A stretch of DNA of 64,000 nt from an uncultured Eubacteriales bacterium (lineage in GTDB: Bacteria; Bacillota; Clostridia; Oscillospirales; Acutalibacteraceae): contig CAKTDF010000004.1 in the NCBI GenBank assembly GCA_934541115.1, positions 40,284 through 104,283 of the forward strand, given 5' to 3'. Below, piece after piece: positions 41,001 through 47,000 of this stretch (position 1 is the stretch's first letter; each line of letters opens with the position of its first letter). A model generated the notes under the pieces. It did no database searches and had not been told where the DNA came from. It saw nothing but the letters and a program-made list of their open reading frames with translations. The position numbers and the translations under genes were made by a program.

Positions 41001-44000
41001 TCCGGATCCTGCTCTCCGGCAAGGAAGTAATCGTTCTCGAAGACACCGTTGACGGCGATCGCGGCGACGACGTCAGAATCAAGGGCGGCAACGGCTACAA
41101 CACCGCAATTATCCCGCTCCTTGAAGCATTTGGAATTACTCCGGTCACCGAGGAAGAATTCTTCAAACTCGCTGACGAGAACAAGTCGTCTGTCAGATAT
41201 ATCCTTGAAGCTCTCGTAGGCTTCGTTAAGGAACTCTGCAACGAGCCTGTTCAGACGATCCTTGAAAAACTTGCAAATATCTTCTACTTCATCGGCAACG
41301 GCAGCCTTAACTCGGTTGTTCAGAACCTCATCGCTCCTGTCAATGTAATTCTTGAACAGGTTGACGACGTTGTTCCAATCGCTGTTAAGATTGACACCGC
41401 TGAAATCGGCAAGGAAGGCGGAAAGGTTCTCCAGACCTACATCGGCAAGGCACATGACGGCATTGAAGCCGGCGTAACCCTCAAGGTTGCAGGCGAAGAC
41501 CTCGCAAAACTTGTCAACGGCATTATCGGCAACATCAAGATTGACGAGAATACCACCATCAAGCTCAGCCTTGACCTTGACTGGCTCAAGCTCGCAGCTA
41601 AGATGGCTAAGGTAGCAGACGGCGAGGCTGATGTGGACGGTGCAATGCTCAAGAAGATCGACACCAAGATGACCGATATCGGCAGCACCAAGCTGAGTGA
41701 TTACAAGAATATCACCGGCGACGCAGTTGATACATTCATCACACTTCTTGACACAATTCTCACTCCGGATAACACCGAAGGAATTGCAAACCTCATCAAG
41801 TCACTCATTCCGGCTGACCTTGATCCGCAGATCGCCTCCGTGGTTTATGACGTTCTCAATAACCCGGACGCAATCAAGCAGATAATCGGCGTTATTATCC
41901 GCGTACTCAGCGGTGACTACAAGGTTGATTACAGCAACGAGTTCATCTTCGCAGTTCTTGAAGCACTCAACTACAATTACAGAAAGGCTGACATCACAAG
42001 CGCAATAGGCAAGCTTGATAAGATCGTTTCCAGAGCTGTTCCTCAGATAGTTAAGCTTCTCGGCAATGCCGACAAGGCAGATGCAGAAGATGCAACGCTC
42101 CTTGACAAACTGGCTGCTTTCGTAAGCAAGCCCGAAAATGCAAACGCAACCCTCAAGACGGTTGTTGACTGGCTCCTCAATGACCAGGTATTCAATGAGG
42201 CAACCTTCGATAAGCTCCTCGGCATGCTCGTTCCGGTACTCGGACAGAACCTTACCGCGGACCTTACCAAGACCCTCAACGATCTCCTTGGCATCGACCT
42301 TGCACCCGAAGCCTTTGCAACGGCAACCGGCAATGCAAAGATTAAGGACTTCATCGGCAGCTGCGCAACGTGGGCTGACGTTGAAAAACGTCTTGAAAAG
42401 GACGCAGACGGTAAGTATAAGTTCAACGCCTCCTTCACATGGGGCACGAACACCAAGGACGACTTCATCAGCACCGTTCTTGATATGCTCAAGCCGCTTG
42501 AAAACGTGCTCGCATTCATACTCACCGGCAAGGATCTTGAGTTCGCAATCGACGGCGTTAAACTCAAGGCAGGCAAGGCTTATGACAGCGCCCTCAACCC
42601 GCTCTTCAAGGCTCTCGACCTTGGCGGAGACAAGAGTGCAGAAACTGCAAACGAAGCAATCGGCAACATCGTTGACTATGTATTCATTCTTGTCAATGAC
42701 CTTTGCGACGCTCCGTTCACAACAGTTCTGAGCCTCGTTTCCAACCTTGCATACTTTGTTGCAAGCAACGGACTTGATCCGTTCCTCAACAACCTCGTTT
42801 CACCGATCATGGGAATCGTTGACCTGCTCAACCCGATCATCTCGAGAGAACAGCTTGACACAATCCTCAAGGGTCTCATCAAGATCAACGGCAAGGCTTA
42901 CGGTCTGACCGATCTCCTTGAAATCGGCAAGGACGGCGGTTCCAAGCTTGTTGAACTCCTCAACAACCTCCTTGGAATCCAGATTAAGAAAAAGAACGGC
43001 GACACTGAAGAAACCGTATACATCGTTAAGGCTCTTTCCGAAAACTTCTTCACTGAGTTTGCACAGTATGCTATCAACGCAAACACCGCAGACGGCAAGA
43101 TTAACGGACAGAACGAGTGGACTGTTGACACGGCAGACGCACTCATGTACATTCTTCACAACGTTCTTTCAGAGGACTTCCTCAACATCATCTTCAAGCT
43201 TGCAAATGTTGATACCACAACCGACCTCGGTTCAACTCTTATCACTCTCGCAGGCAAGGAGAACGATCTTGTTGACGTAATCCTCATGCTTCTCACAGAT
43301 TACACAATCACTTATAAGAGAATTGCACAGGCTGACCTTGACAACACTTACAAGGCTGAATACTTTGGTGGTCTTGATAACACCAAGGCAAACAACACCA
43401 TCAAGGCTCTTGACCCGATCCTTAAGAGCGTACTCGGTATGCTTGGCAAGGGCGACCTCAAGACCATGGTCAATGACATCATTGCCGATCTCTTCGACAA
43501 GAACGATCTTGGCAACACAGTCATTAACCTCCTTGTTCCGATTCTTGCAGCAGACAACATCGATGACATCATCGGTTACGTCAAAGAGCTCACGAACCTC
43601 GACATCGACCTCAGTGTTGATAACTTCAAGGCTCTTGCAAAGAACGGCAGCCAGCTCAAGGACTTCATCGGCGACGCTAAGTCATGGGCAGAAATCGCCG
43701 ACAAGTATGCAGAAACTCAGTATAAGTACACCTACATCGACGGAACAGAAACCAAGGAATACTTCTCAACCGATAAGTCGCTTAACGGCAAGACCGTTAA
43801 GATCGGCGAAGGCGAAGCAGCTAAGGACGTTGTTCTCACCGCTGCAACCGAGAAGAAGCTCGATGAAAACGGCAAGGAAGTTCTCGACGAAAACGGCAAC
43901 GCCGTAATGGTTCAGACCTCCAAGATCGTTGTCAACAGCACCTTCAAGTGGAACATCAAGACCAAGGAAGATGTTGTAAATCTTGTTTGCGACATTCTTG

Positions 44001-47000
44001 CACCGCTTGACGTTGTATTCCAGATTCTCCTTTCCGGCAAGCAGCTCATCGCTCTTGAAGATGTAACTGACGAACGTGCAGACATCAGAATCAACGGCGG
44101 TTACGGCTACAACACCGCGATTGTTCCGCTCCTTGAGGCATTCGGAATTACACCGAAGACCCAGACTCAGTATGATGCACAGGTCAAGGCTGATAAATCC
44201 TCGCTCAAGTATATTCTCAACACGCTCTTCGCTGCTGTTGACACTATCCTTGACGCACCGGTTGAACAGCTCTTCTCAAGACTTGCCAACATCTTCTACT
44301 TCATCGGCTCCGATGGTATCAACACCATCGCCGATAACCTCCTCGCTCCGGTCAATGTACTTCTTAAGGAAGTCAACGACGTATATCCGATCGCAATTGC
44401 AATCGACATGAGCAACACCGAGCAGATCGTTTCGACCTACATCGGCACCGAGGCTCCGGAAGCAGTTGCAGGAAAGATTTCCGTCAACGTTTCCGGCGAA
44501 GCACTTGCAACGTTCATCAACAATGCAATCGGCAACATCGTGATCAACGGCTCAACAGTTAAGTTCCACCTTGATCTCGATTGGAACAAGATTGCTGCTC
44601 AGATGGCTAAGAGAGATGCAGACGGCCACATCGTTTACGCAGGCACCGCTCAGGATTACACCAGCAAGTCCGGAACATTCGAATCCGGTAAGGATCTTCA
44701 GAATGTCAACGGCGACGCAGGCGATGCACTCGTAACTCTTGTCAATGTCCTCGTCACAGAGGACAACGCCGCAAGCATTAAGACCCTCGTTGAATCGCTT
44801 CTTGCAGACGCAGAGCTTTCAGACGATATCAAGAACATCATCTCTGACGTTCTCGAAAATCCGGAAGCTATCAAGAACCTCATCGCAGTTATTGCAGAGA
44901 TCCTCACCGGCGATTATGACGTTGAGAATTTCGCAATGGTCTATAAGTATCTCGGCGCATTTGACTGGAACAACACGGACCTTGACAATGCTATCCCGGC
45001 TCTTGACAGACTCGTCAAGAATGCTTTCCCGGTAATCGTCAACCTCGTTGGTGATACCACTAAGGCAGAAGCCGAGCAGAATATCCTCGATAAGTACAAA
45101 GCAACAGTTACCGACGCTAACCCGGCAACGCTTAAGGGCTTTGTTGACTGGCTCCTTGCAGGCAATGTCTTCACAGACGCAATGATGGGCAACATCACCG
45201 GAGCACTCGTTAAGGCTCTCGGCTCTGCTCTCACCGCAGATCTCGTCAAGACTCTCAAGGATCTCCTCGGCATTGACTTTGCACCCGCCGCGTTCACAGC
45301 TGCAACAGGCAACGCTGACATGATCAAGTATGTAAACGTTCCCGCAGCCGATGAAACCGTCGGTGTAACATGGGCAGACGTTCTCAAGGCACACAGCCAC
45401 GAGACCGAAGAAACCGATGAAGAGGGCAACAAGATCGTCAAGATCGACAACATCTTCACCGGTATCAGCGATAAGCAGTCCTTCATCAAGGCTCTTACCG
45501 ACATGCTCACCCCGCTTGAAAGCGTACTTGCATTCCTGCTTCGCGGTCAGGATCTCAAGATTGCTGTTGACGGCGTAGCTATTAAGGGCAACGACGCATA
45601 CAACAACGTATTCAAACCGCTCTTCACCGCTCTCGGTCTCACCGAACTCGGCGTTGAATTTAAGGAAGCAAACTCTTATGCAGACATGTCTGCCGTAGCA
45701 TCTGTAAGCAAGGTTGCAGATTATGCATTCGCACTCGTTGACGAGCTTTGCGACGCTCCGTTCACAACGCTCCTCACCGTTGTTGCAAATCTCTCCTACT
45801 TCATTGCTAACGACAACGTTGAACGTCTCCTTAAGAACCTCCTTTCACCGGTTCTTGCAATCGTTGACAGAATGGACGGCGTAATCTCAAGAGATCAGAT
45901 CGATACCCTCCTTAAGTCACTCGTCGTAATCAACGGCAAGGGCTACGGTCTCACCGATCTTCTCCAGATTGCCGGCAACAGAGGTGCAAACCTTGTTGAA
46001 CTCATCAACGGTCTCCTCGGAAACATCAAGATCACCGATAAGGACGGCAACGAAGTTTATATCCTCAACGCTCTTGACCCGAACTTCTTCGCTTCGCTTG
46101 CAAAGGCAGCGATCAAGGTTGACGAGCCGGCAAGCGGTCTTGTAATCAACACAACCGACGTTACAAAGTGGCATACCGAGCTTGGCGACACGATCATGTT
46201 CGTTCTCAAGTCACTTCTGACAGAGGACTTCCTGACAATCATCAACAACGCTCTCGGACTTGAAGAAAAGAATCCGGACGTTGCAAAGATTATCCTTTCG
46301 CTCGCAGGTAAGGAAGAAGACGTTGCAAAACTTCTTGTAACCTTCCTTAATAAGCACCTTGTTGAATATGTACCGTACAACCAGCCTGAGCTCAAGAAGA
46401 TTGGCGTATCCTATTCAAGCGCTGACGCTCACAAGCAGCTCAATGATGCTCTTGGCAACCTTGACGGACTTATTCCGGTAATCTTCGGTCTCATCGACAG
46501 CATTGACGCTACCTCGCTCAAGGAACTTGTTTATAACATGGTTCTGACCGATGATATCGCCAACACGCTCGTCTCAACCGTAACTAAGCTCCTTGCAGGA
46601 CTTCCGGCAGAGACCATCGATCAGGTTCTCGAATATGTAAGAGAGCTCACCACTCTTCAGGACCTTGACATTTCACCCGCAGCATTCGCTAAGGCTCCGT
46701 TCGGCAGCAAGCTGAAGGATTACATCGGCTCCGCAAAGACATGGGCTGATGTATGGAACGCTCACAGCCACGAAACCGGCGAGAAGGATGCAGACGGCAA
46801 CGCTATCCGCAAAGCTGACGCATATGCATGGGGCGTTGAAACTGCTGACAAGGCAACCGGCATCAAGAACCTGTTGAACCTTGTTTCAGACCTTGTTCAG
46901 CCTCTCTCAGACGTACTCGCACTCATCCTTATGGGCGGTACCGAAAGAGCAGAGTTCGAGGCAACCGGCGAACATCACGGCAAGTACATTGCAGCTCTTG